From NCBI GenBank assembly GCA_963682005.1, contig OY820914.1:930001-994000 (forward strand): a stretch of DNA of 64,000 bases, written 5' to 3'. Below the pieces are notes generated by a model. That model saw only the letters and a program-made list of their open reading frames with translations. It made no database searches and was not told where the DNA came from. Positions 35,383-43,048 of the stretch are shown here, in pieces. Source of the DNA: CAIYUC01 sp963682005 (GTDB lineage: Bacteria > Bacteroidota > Bacteroidia > Bacteroidales > FEN-979). The translations under genes were made by a program, and so were the position numbers. Positions within the stretch are counted from its first letter, which is position 1, and the number at the start of each line of letters is the position of its first letter.

Positions 35383-35954
35383 CCCATGACTATTTCGAAA
35401 GCCAGGACTTCAGGAAGACAGATTTCTCAAAAGATCCCCTGGTTAAAGGAGAATATGATAAGTGCACATTTACTGACTGCGATTTCTCCAATGCAGACCT
35501 TTCCGGGATAAAATTCCTGGAATGCAGGTTTGACGGTTGCAATCTCGGCATGGCAAAGCTGGTGAAAACCGCTTTCCGGGATGTTGCCTTCAGGAACTGC
35601 AAAATGATCGGGCTTCTTTTTCAGAATTGCAATGATTTCGGCTTTTCCGTAAGCTTTGAGAACTGCAACCTCAACTACGCTTCCTTTTTCGGGGTAAAGC
35701 TGAAGAAGACCATTTTCAGGAATCTCACACTGCATGAAGCCGATTTCAGCGAAAGCGACCTGTCTGGAGCAGTATTCGATAATTGTGATCTGATGCGGAC
35801 TGTATTCGACGGAACAAATCTTGAAAAAGCAGATTTCCGGACGTCATTCAATTATTCATTCGATCCGGATAAGAACCGCATCCGTAAAGCCAAGTTTTCT
35901 TTGTCGGGTGTGGCGGGACTTTTAGGCAAGTATAACATCGAAATAGAAAACTAA
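35379..35954 (+). CDS. Pentapeptide-repeat protein (Qnr/McbG-like)
   Basis: 191 residues from the ATG at 35379, which overlaps the previous stop. Pentapeptide units A(D/N)LxX cover most of the length (FSNADLSGIKFLECRFDGCN, ADFSESDLSGAVFDNCDL, TNLEKADF), forming a right-handed beta-helix, with a break around 80-100. Qnr-type proteins of this size mimic DNA and shield gyrase from quinolones or microcins. The next gene is GyrI-like, which fits a gyrase theme, though this link is inference. Confidence 0.82.
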   Translation: MTHDYFESQDFRKTDFSKDPLVKGEYDKCTFTDCDFSNADLSGIKFLECRFDGCNLGMAKLVKTAFRDVAFRNCKMIGLLFQNCNDFGFSVSFENCNLNYASFFGVKLKKTIFRNLTLHEADFSESDLSGAVFDNCDLMRTVFDGTNLEKADFRTSFNYSFDPDKNRIRKAKFSLSGVAGLLGKYNIEIEN

Positions 35955-35955
35955 A

Positions 35956-36447
35956 ATGACCGAAAAAGCAGTACCGGAGCCCCGGATCGAAACTTTTCCG
36001 GGGAAGAAACTTACAGGGAAAAAACTTAACATGTCATTCGCTGAAAACAGGACGTTTGAACTCTGGCGAAGCTTTATGCCATGGCGGAAAGAAATTCCAA
36101 ACGCGATCGGAACGGAACTGTATTCTGTTCAGATCTACCCTCCGGGATTTTTTGAAGACATCGACCCGAACGCTGAATTTGAGAAGTGGGCCGCGGTTGA
36201 GGTTCCTGATTTTACTTCCATTCCGGACGAAAAGGAAACCATGATCATTCCATCCGGCCTTTATGCCGTGTTTCATTATAAAGGCGCAGCCAGTGCGGCA
36301 GCGGAAACGTTTGAATACATCTTTGGCACCTGGCTTCGGGCTTCGGGCTTCGGGCTGGATGACCGGCCGCATTTTGAGATCCTGGGCGAAAAGTACAAGA
36401 ATGAAGACCCGGATTCGGAAGAGGATATATGGATTCCTGTTAAGTGA
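35956..36447 (+). CDS. GyrI-like / AraC effector-binding-domain protein
   Basis: 163 residues of a stand-alone SHV fold (RIETFPGKKLTGKKLNMSF, then AAVEVPDFTSIPDEKETMII, IPSGLYAVFHYKG, and the end DIWIPVK). Such proteins bind small molecules; GyrI itself limits gyrase inhibition. It starts 1 bp after the pentapeptide gene, so they are one operon. Codons 36332-36357 contain three copies of a 7-bp unit (GCTTCGG), which would shift the frame if the copy number changed. Confidence 0.82.
   Translation: MTEKAVPEPRIETFPGKKLTGKKLNMSFAENRTFELWRSFMPWRKEIPNAIGTELYSVQIYPPGFFEDIDPNAEFEKWAAVEVPDFTSIPDEKETMIIPSGLYAVFHYKGAASAAAETFEYIFGTWLRASGFGLDDRPHFEILGEKYKNEDPDSEEDIWIPVK
36332..36357. repeat. 7-bp tandem repeat inside the GyrI-like gene
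   Basis: GGCTTCGGGCTTCGGGCTTC and onward: three full GCTTCGG units plus a partial. The unit is not a multiple of 3. Confidence 0.85.
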
Positions 36448-36580
36448 AAAACGCAAAATGAAAAGTGAAAAATTCATTTCATTTTTTTCTTTTCGCTATT
36501 CTTTTGAATTTCCCATATTTTCGTCAGTTATTCCTATTTTTACATGGTAACTGAAAACTATTTCAATCAAAAATCCGATC

Positions 36581-37441
36581 ATGAAAACAATTCTCTCCCA
36601 ATCAAAAGGGCTTTTGAGTGTTTTATTCCTTTGCCTGATCCTCAGTTTGACTTCATTTAGTACCCTCGCCCAGAGCGACGCGGAGGGAAGCAAAGACCCT
36701 GCCCTCTTTACCCGGATGCCGGGGTATCACATTTACCGTTATGACGACCTGCAGTTCGACCGGTATGAATTCAGGGTAAGCAGCGAAAAGAAAGAGGCTG
36801 TGGAAGGACATCATCTCTTTATCATCTATGATCTGAATGATAATGTTCAGGCCCCAAGCCCGCTGCAGATCGGCCGCAACTATATCAATGCCGCCAAATC
36901 AGTAGGCGGCCAGCTTGTTTCCGAGTGGCATGATCCGGGTGAAGATGTCGTGGTAAAGGTGGTAAAAAATGGCAAGGAGACATGGGCTTATATCACGGCC
37001 AACGGCAGTGGTGCCTATTCCATGGATATTGTAGAGAAAGAGGCCATGAAGCAGGATGTGGTGGCTGACGCCAGTTCGATGAACAAGACCATCAAAGAAA
37101 CCGGGAAGGTGGCGCTGTACGGGATCTATTTCGATACCGGGAAATCAGTCCTGAAACCGGAATCCGATGCATCATTGCAGGAAATTGCAAAACTCCTGAA
37201 GGAAAATGCCGGCCTGAAGCTTTATGTTGTAGGACATACCGACAATACAGGGATCTTCGATGCCAACATGAAATTGTCGCAGGACCGGGCGATGGCTGTG
37301 GTTACTGCATTGACAACTAAATACGGCATCAATGGTACACGGCTAAAAGCCTGCGGCGACGGACCAACGGCACCTGTTGCAAGTAACGACACAGAGGAAG
37401 GCAAAGCGCTGAACCGCCGGGTGGAGTTGGTGAAACAGTAG
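36581..37441 (+). CDS. OmpA-family outer-membrane protein
   Basis: 286 residues. The signal peptide is about 1-31 (FSTLAQ). The C-terminal 110 residues are an OmpA peptidoglycan-binding domain (ALYGIYFDTGKSVLKPES, VVGHTDNTG, LSQDRAMAVV, ALNRRVELVKQ). The N-terminal region (YHIYRYDDLQFDRYEF) is a domain of unknown function rather than a barrel. It should hold the cell wall near the outer membrane. Its last ten codons recur, with almost only synonymous changes, at 39624-39653. Confidence 0.92.
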   Translation: MKTILSQSKGLLSVLFLCLILSLTSFSTLAQSDAEGSKDPALFTRMPGYHIYRYDDLQFDRYEFRVSSEKKEAVEGHHLFIIYDLNDNVQAPSPLQIGRNYINAAKSVGGQLVSEWHDPGEDVVVKVVKNGKETWAYITANGSGAYSMDIVEKEAMKQDVVADASSMNKTIKETGKVALYGIYFDTGKSVLKPESDASLQEIAKLLKENAGLKLYVVGHTDNTGIFDANMKLSQDRAMAVVTALTTKYGINGTRLKACGDGPTAPVASNDTEEGKALNRRVELVKQ

Positions 37442-37553
37442 GCATTCTTTTAACTTCTTTTTCTTTCACGAAGATCCACGAAGAAGACGCCGGGTAGGGA
37501 ACCGGGAAAAGTGAAAGCCTCGCCTTCAGAACGATCTGTAAAGAAGAACAACA

Positions 37554-39578
37554 ATGAAAAAACAATATTTGTTCATCTTTCCCTGCCTGCTACTGCTTGG
37601 CGTTGCAAAAGCCCAATGGCAGCCGGTAAACGGTCCATATATACCGGGTACTATGTTTATCAATTGTCTCGTCGCATCCGGAACGGATATTTATGCAGCT
37701 TCTTTGGATAATGGCAATCCTTCGGGGATCATTGGAGTCATACACTCTAACGATAACGGTTATACATGGACCAAAACAACTTTCAGCCAGGAAACGATGT
37801 GCCTGGCAATGGTCGGAACAAAAATTTTAGCCGGATCAGACAGCGGGCTTTATTATTCCTCTGATCATGGCAACACATGGTACAAGACTCCTCCCCTTGG
37901 GGTTATCCATTTTGAAAGTATGGCAGTGTATGATACAATAATTTATGGATCCGTCAGCTTTTCTGGGCTCTACCGGTCCAGCAATCTAGGACAAAACTGG
38001 ACTTATTCAGGCTTATCAGGTAAAGACCCTTCTCATATAAAGATCCTTGGAACAGATATATATGTGCTTACCAGTTCAGGTATTGCCGTTTCTTCAGACC
38101 TGGGTCATTCCTGGAATTTTAAACCTGTTTATCCTGATGATTTAATCAATGATTACAGCGTTACAGGAACAACATTGTTCATTGCCGGCTGGCATGGAGT
38201 TTATGTTTCCATTAATGATGGAGTAACCTGGACGCTAACCTCACTGCAGATATTCACCAATTGTCTTTTCGTCCAGGGATCGGATCTGTATGCAGGAACG
38301 AATAGCGACGGCATTTTTGTCTCACACGATAACGGAACCCACTGGTTTCAATGCGGCTTACCATGGAAATCGATTTACACGATAACTTCGAACGGCGCAA
38401 ATTTGCTTGCAGGCGCTAATGACGGACTTTATGTATCGACCGATCAAGGCTCAACCTGGACGAGAGAGGGCGTCGTTAAAGCAGACGTCATATGCATGAT
38501 GCATAAAGGAACGGGTATTTTTGCAGGGGGAAGGAACAAAGGTCTCTATTCGACGCGTGATTATGGGGTTACCTGGACAGATTGCGCGCTTCCCTATACC
38601 GTCACGGCCCTGGCAGTTTCAGGATCAAATCTTTTCGCGGGAACATACCTGTATGGCATCGAACGGTCGACAGATGACGGAGTCGATTGGGAACCAGTCA
38701 ATACCGGTTTGGGGAACTGGTCTTTGTCTGTAAAATCGTTGTTTGTAACTAACCAGAATATTCTTGCCGGAACCGATGATCGAATATACATGTCCAACAA
38801 CGAAGGTGCAACCTGGAACCCGGCGGGCACCGGCATGCCGGAATCCACGAGTGTCCGTTCAATTGTTACAGACAGTGCTTCCCTTTTTGCCGGGACCAAT
38901 CATGGGATGTACATTTCTACGGATAACGCGACCTCCTGGAACCTGCAAAACGCCGGGTTAACCGATACGAATGTGTTAACGGCGGTAGTCAGCGGAAGTT
39001 ACGTCTACGCCGGGACAAACGGAGGGGGTGTATTCAAATCAACGAACCAGGGATACGACTGGACCCCGGTAAATACGGGCCTTGACAATCTCTATGTTAA
39101 TACACTGGTGCTCCTCGGGTTGGATATACTGGCAGGAACCGGGCAGGGGATATTTCTTTCGAGAGACGGTTGCGCGCACTGGACCAACGCCAGCATAGGC
39201 TTACCTGATTCCGCAGTGAATGCGTTGTTTGTCTCCGGAGAATTCCTGTACGCGGGCGTCTCGAACGACGGAATGTGGAAACGTCCGTTAGCCGATTTTC
39301 AGGGGATCGATGAAAAGCAGGATCTTATCTCCTTCGAACTATACCCGAACCCCGCGGTAAATCGGGTTTATCTGAATTATCATTTTGCAAGTCACGGAAC
39401 GGGATTAACACTTTCAATCTTCATGTCCACCGGTCAGGAAATCAGGTCGTACCCGCTTCAGGGAAAGGAAGGAAGTTTTTCCTTTGACGTTTCGGATCTG
39501 CCGTCAGGGCTTTATTTGTGTAAACTTCATGATGATACATTTTCAGGTGGAATGAAGAAACTGATCGTGATGAAATGA
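37554..39578 (+). CDS. T9SS-secreted Asp-box (BNR/sortilin-like) beta-propeller protein
   Basis: 674 residues. After the signal peptide (LLLLGVAKAQ) come about 13 Asp-box motifs of the type S-x-D-x-G-x-T-W (SSDHGNTW, SINDGVTW, STDQGSTW, SNNEGATW), which build one or two beta-propellers. A type A T9SS tail follows (LYPNPAVNRVYLNYHF ... GLYLCKL). Secreted to the surface or medium; ligand unknown. The gene lies between ompA and a displaced copy of the ompA tail. Confidence 0.88.
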   Translation: MKKQYLFIFPCLLLLGVAKAQWQPVNGPYIPGTMFINCLVASGTDIYAASLDNGNPSGIIGVIHSNDNGYTWTKTTFSQETMCLAMVGTKILAGSDSGLYYSSDHGNTWYKTPPLGVIHFESMAVYDTIIYGSVSFSGLYRSSNLGQNWTYSGLSGKDPSHIKILGTDIYVLTSSGIAVSSDLGHSWNFKPVYPDDLINDYSVTGTTLFIAGWHGVYVSINDGVTWTLTSLQIFTNCLFVQGSDLYAGTNSDGIFVSHDNGTHWFQCGLPWKSIYTITSNGANLLAGANDGLYVSTDQGSTWTREGVVKADVICMMHKGTGIFAGGRNKGLYSTRDYGVTWTDCALPYTVTALAVSGSNLFAGTYLYGIERSTDDGVDWEPVNTGLGNWSLSVKSLFVTNQNILAGTDDRIYMSNNEGATWNPAGTGMPESTSVRSIVTDSASLFAGTNHGMYISTDNATSWNLQNAGLTDTNVLTAVVSGSYVYAGTNGGGVFKSTNQGYDWTPVNTGLDNLYVNTLVLLGLDILAGTGQGIFLSRDGCAHWTNASIGLPDSAVNALFVSGEFLYAGVSNDGMWKRPLADFQGIDEKQDLISFELYPNPAVNRVYLNYHFASHGTGLTLSIFMSTGQEIRSYPLQGKEGSFSFDVSDLPSGLYLCKLHDDTFSGGMKKLIVMK

Positions 39579-39623
39579 TTCCTGTTAACCAGCATTTCTT
39601 TATGGTTAAACAAATTAAAAGAT

Positions 39624-39653
39624 AACCGTAGGGTGGAGCTGGTGAAACAATAG
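39624..39653 (+). pseudogene. Orphan 3' tail of an OmpA-family gene
   Basis: Reads NRRVELVKQ-stop, identical in protein to the end of the OmpA gene at 36581-37441, with synonymous changes in two Arg, one Leu and the Gln codon. The sequence upstream does not continue the OmpA protein. Confidence 0.8.
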
Positions 39654-39675
39654 TTTTTGTTCTAATTTACCCTGC

Positions 39676-39760
39676 ATACCCACCCCTCTAATCCCCTCCC
39701 TGGATCCCCGCGTACGCGGGGAACTTTGGGAGGGGAAGACCGAAGGTCGGGGTGGGTACG
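39676..39760. repeat. Palindromic CCCACCCC...GGTCGGGG element, copy 3, with a nested hairpin
   Basis: Same outer arms as the other copies, but the centre is replaced by TCCCCGCGTACGCGGGGA, itself a perfect palindrome. It ends at the kbl stop codon. Confidence 0.8.
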
Positions 39761-40960
39761 TTAAATCGCCCCCAACTGCTTCCCGACTTTCCTGAACTTC
39801 TCGAGTGCAAACCCGATCTGCTCCATGGAATGTGCCGCGCTGATCTGCACGCGGATCCTTGATTTGCCTTTTGGTACGATCGGGTAATAGAAACCGATCA
39901 CATAAATTCCTTCTTCGAGCAATGCACTGGCAAAATCCTGCGACAGTTTTGCGTCGTTGGGAAGATGTCCGAACAGAACCGGTGTGATGGGATGAGTACC
40001 CGGCACGATCCGGAAACCGAAGTCTTCCATCCCTTTCCGGAACATGCGGGTATTCTGGAATAGTTTATCCTTCAAGGCCGTCGTTTCCGTCAGGAGATTC
40101 AGCACTTCCAGCGTGGCGCCGGTGATGGCCGGTGTAAGTGAATTTGAAAACAGGTAAGGCCTTGAGCGCTGACGCAGGATCTCGACGATCTCTTTCCGTG
40201 CTGAAATGCATCCGCCTGATGCTCCTCCCAGTGCTTTTCCGAAGGTGGTTGAAATGATATCTACCCGGCCCATGGCATTGCAGTATTCTGCGGTTCCCCT
40301 GCCCTTTTCTCCGATAAAGCCTGTTGCATGGGAGTCATCGACCATCACGAGGGCGCCGTATTTGTCGGCCAGGTCGCAGATCTTGTCCACCTGGGCAATG
40401 ATCCCGTCCATCGAGAAAACGCCGTCGGTGACGATCATCTTGAAGCGAGCTTCACCGGCATCGTTCAGCACCTCCTCGAGGTCTTCCATATCGTTGTTCT
40501 TGTAAACAAAGCGCTTGGCTTTGCAAAGCCGGACGCCGTCGATCACGGAGGCATGGTTCAATTCATCCGAAATGATGGCATCCTGTTCCCCTAAAAGAGG
40601 TTCGAATACCCCGCCGTTCGCATCGAATGCGGAGGAATACAAAATGGTGTCCTCCATCCCCAGGAATTCACTGAGCCTGTTCTCCAGGTCCTTATGCACC
40701 TGCTGGGTTCCGCAGATGAACCGCACGGATGCCATGCCGAAACCATACTTGAAAAAGTTCAGGTTGGCAGCGGCCATGACACGCGGTTCGGAACAAAGCC
40801 CAAGGTAATTGTTGGCACAGAAATTAAGCACTTTCCGTCCGTCGCTGGTCTTTATTTCAACTCCCTGGGGTGTTGAGAGAATCCGCTCTTTCTTAAAAAG
40901 TCCATCCGAAATAATCGAATCGATCTGTTTCTGAAGGTGGTCTTTGTATTTGCCGTACAT
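39761..40960 (-). CDS. kbl: 2-amino-3-ketobutyrate CoA ligase (glycine C-acetyltransferase)
   Basis: 399 residues, matching the usual 398 of the family. PLP lysine K242 (TTFGKALGG), N135-H136 in DELNHAS, VDDSHATGFIG and the conserved FICGTQQVHK and SRPYLFSN segments. It splits 2-amino-3-ketobutyrate, made by the tdh product (11296-12243), into glycine and acetyl-CoA. It is a single gene with its own -7 box. Confidence 0.94.
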   Translation of the reverse strand: MYGKYKDHLQKQIDSIISDGLFKKERILSTPQGVEIKTSDGRKVLNFCANNYLGLCSEPRVMAAANLNFFKYGFGMASVRFICGTQQVHKDLENRLSEFLGMEDTILYSSAFDANGGVFEPLLGEQDAIISDELNHASVIDGVRLCKAKRFVYKNNDMEDLEEVLNDAGEARFKMIVTDGVFSMDGIIAQVDKICDLADKYGALVMVDDSHATGFIGEKGRGTAEYCNAMGRVDIISTTFGKALGGASGGCISARKEIVEILRQRSRPYLFSNSLTPAITGATLEVLNLLTETTALKDKLFQNTRMFRKGMEDFGFRIVPGTHPITPVLFGHLPNDAKLSQDFASALLEEGIYVIGFYYPIVPKGKSRIRVQISAAHSMEQIGFALEKFRKVGKQLGAI

Positions 40961-40985
40961 GGTTTTGAATTTGATGATCAGGGCG

Positions 40986-40993
40986 CAAAATTA
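40986..40993 (-). promoter_or_regulatory. -7 box for kbl
   Basis: Minus-strand TAATTTTG (TAnnTTTG), 25 bp before the start codon. Confidence 0.5.
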
Positions 40994-41139
40994 GGGATTT
41001 AGTTTCATATTAAGAATTCGGGAGAACTGAAGTCGAAAACACAATCTTCCTGCCTGATCCTGGTATTTTTATATGCAGAGAACCACAGTGATGGAGGGAA
41101 ATTAGCTGACATGGAAAGATGACCACTCCAAATTAATAA

Positions 41140-41147
41140 TACCTTTG
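41140..41147 (+). promoter_or_regulatory. -7 box for the small lipoprotein
   Basis: TACCTTTG (TAnnTTTG), 22 bp before the ATG at 41170. Confidence 0.5.
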
Positions 41148-41169
41148 ATGATCAAAATCATGAAAGGTG

Positions 41170-41604
41170 ATGAAACACGCAACGAATCTGACCTTACTTA
41201 TCCTGGCTTCTTTTTTCCTGATCACCGCATGCAAAAAGGATACGGAAAAAACCCCGGATTACCCGCAGCTGATCGGTGCATGGGAGGGTCAGACCTCCCA
41301 GGTTGTGCCCATTTCCTTAAGTGTCACGAACCGGGATGGTATTTTGTACATCTCTTACTACAAATTCCAGGTATCTACCAATAATGGGTATCAGAGCTAT
41401 GAGCAGTATAATTCGAACGGCATCGCATCCATCAGCTCAACGCAATTCAAGATCATCCTGGGTTCCGGCACGAATGGCGAGGCCTATATCGATGGGATCT
41501 TTAATGTTCAGAATATGACACTGACAGGAAATTTTGCTGTTTATGCCAATGGGAACAACATCGACAAGTTTACAGGGTCTTATGATGCGGCATTGAAACA
41601 GTAG
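41170..41604 (+). CDS. Small lipoprotein of unknown function
   Basis: 144 residues from the ATG at 41170 (a GTG directly before it is also in frame). The lipobox is FLITACKKD. The mature part (LIGAWEGQTSQVVPISLSVT, then TLTGNFAVYANGNN) looks like a single small beta-barrel or lipocalin-like fold. No motif gives a function. It converges with the MFS gene over a palindromic array. Confidence 0.7.
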   Translation: MKHATNLTLLILASFFLITACKKDTEKTPDYPQLIGAWEGQTSQVVPISLSVTNRDGILYISYYKFQVSTNNGYQSYEQYNSNGIASISSTQFKIILGSGTNGEAYIDGIFNVQNMTLTGNFAVYANGNNIDKFTGSYDAALKQ

Positions 41605-41632
41605 GGTCACAAGGTGAATGATCCTGGTGAAT

Positions 41633-41730
41633 GGACCCTGACAGGGTTCGGGACCCTGACAGGGTCCAAAATGCTGACGGGTTCAGGACCCTGACAGGGT
41701 ATATAGCCTACCTGGACCCTGTCAGGGTCC
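41633..41730. repeat. GGACCCTGACAGGGT palindrome array
   Basis: Four copies: 41633-41647, 41651-41667, 41686-41700 and 41714-41730 (the last GGACCCTGTCAGGGTCC, a near-perfect palindrome), plus a decayed one around 41672. It lies between converging genes and may end transcription from both sides. Confidence 0.9.
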
Positions 41731-41737
41731 AATCCCA

Positions 41738-42976
41738 CTAAATATCTTTCAGATTCAATTTTCTGAGCTTCGGGAAAAACCTGGATGTGACCGCGACGAT
41801 CAGCAGTGTCATCCCTCCTCCGAAGATCACAGAAGGGATCAATCCCATCAGCTTAGCAGCAACCCCTGACTCGAAGGAGCCGATCTCGTTTGAGGAACCG
41901 ATAAAGATGCTGTTTACGGAAGCAACCCTTCCGCGCATTTCATCGGGTGTGACCAATTGCATGGTGGTGGAACGGATAATTACGCTGACGTTGTCAAACA
42001 TCCCGCTCAATGCAAGCAATGCCATGGAAAGATAAAAATTCCTTGAAAGTGCAAACAGGATGATGCTCACCCCGAACCCTGCCACTGCGATCATCAGGTA
42101 TCTTCCGGCTTTTTCCCTTGGCGGGCGATAAGCGATAAACAATGACATGATCACTGCTCCGACCATCGGGGATGACCTGAGGAAACCCAAACCCTGGGGC
42201 CCGACTTTCAGCACCTCCGCTGCAAATACCGGAAGCATGGCTACGGCTCCGCCAAAAAGTACGGCAAACATATCGAGGGTCATCGCTCCCAGCAATATCT
42301 GGTTTTTAAAAACAAAACGGATCCCTGAAACCAATCGGTGGTAGATCGATTCTGCCTTTTCAATGGCCGGTACCGGGTACTTTTTTACATTCCCCAGCAG
42401 GACAAAAGACATGATCACGAACAGCATGACAACCAGGTATGCGACATGAACCCCGAAAAAGCCGTACACAAGCCCGCCGATGGCAGGGCCTGTAATGGCT
42501 GCAATATGCCATGTCGTACTGTTCCATGTGGAAGAGTTTGCATAGAGTTCACGGGGAACGACCTGGGCCATCAGGGCAATGGTCGAAGGGTAAATGAAAG
42601 CCCTTGCAATTCCTGATATTGCAACAACACAATAGATTGGAATTATCCCGAAGGCTCCGTACAATCCTGTGCTCTTTGAACTGAATGCAAGAAGTCCTGC
42701 AGTCCCTGTGAGAAACAGAAGCATGAACCAGAGGATCACCTTTTTCCTGTTAAACCGGTCTGCGACATGACCTGCATACAGGGCAACAGAAATAAACGGA
42801 ATCGCTTCGGCAAGGCCGATAAGCCCCAGTGACAACGGATCCTTCGTCAGCTCATACACCTGCCATCCGACGATGATCGATTGCATCTGCATCGCAATGG
42901 TAGTGAAAAACCTGTACGAAAGGAAAAGACGGAAATCTTTTACTTTTAAAACGGCGAAGGCGTCCTGTCTGGGCAT
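41738..42976 (-). CDS. MFS exporter (EntS/DUF894-like)
   Basis: 412 residues from the ATG at 42976 (PRQDAFAVLKVKDFRLFLSY). About 12 hydrophobic helices, with the MFS loop GHVADRFNRKKVI after helix 2 and MRGRVASVNSIFIG in the second half, as in enterobactin-exporter-like and macrolide-exporter-like proteins. Substrate unknown. The reading frame extends upstream into repeat DNA (42960-43045), giving a 23-residue extension (YWLLAFSQRPKANSQQ) that I consider not part of the normal protein. Confidence 0.85.
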   Translation of the reverse strand: MPRQDAFAVLKVKDFRLFLSYRFFTTIAMQMQSIIVGWQVYELTKDPLSLGLIGLAEAIPFISVALYAGHVADRFNRKKVILWFMLLFLTGTAGLLAFSSKSTGLYGAFGIIPIYCVVAISGIARAFIYPSTIALMAQVVPRELYANSSTWNSTTWHIAAITGPAIGGLVYGFFGVHVAYLVVMLFVIMSFVLLGNVKKYPVPAIEKAESIYHRLVSGIRFVFKNQILLGAMTLDMFAVLFGGAVAMLPVFAAEVLKVGPQGLGFLRSSPMVGAVIMSLFIAYRPPREKAGRYLMIAVAGFGVSIILFALSRNFYLSMALLALSGMFDNVSVIIRSTTMQLVTPDEMRGRVASVNSIFIGSSNEIGSFESGVAAKLMGLIPSVIFGGGMTLLIVAVTSRFFPKLRKLNLKDI

Positions 42977-42979
42977 TGG

Positions 42980-43045
42980 CTGCTGGCTATTGGCCTTTGG
43001 CCTTTGGCTAAAAGCCAATAGCCAATAGCCAATAGCAAAAGCCAA
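42980..43045. repeat. GGCTATTGGCCTTTGGC inverted repeat between the EF-G-like and MFS genes
   Basis: GGCTATTGGCCTTTGGCC on one side and three AGCCAAT-AGCCAAT units on the other, with AAAGCC. It fills the gap between the EF-G-like stop and the MFS start and could fold in the mRNA. Confidence 0.8.
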
Positions 43046-43048
43046 AAA

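Noticed and set aside
42977..43045. 23-residue N-terminal extension of the MFS exporter
   Set aside because: It translates the AGCCAATAGCCAAT repeat; the Met at 42976 precedes the normal MFS N-terminus.
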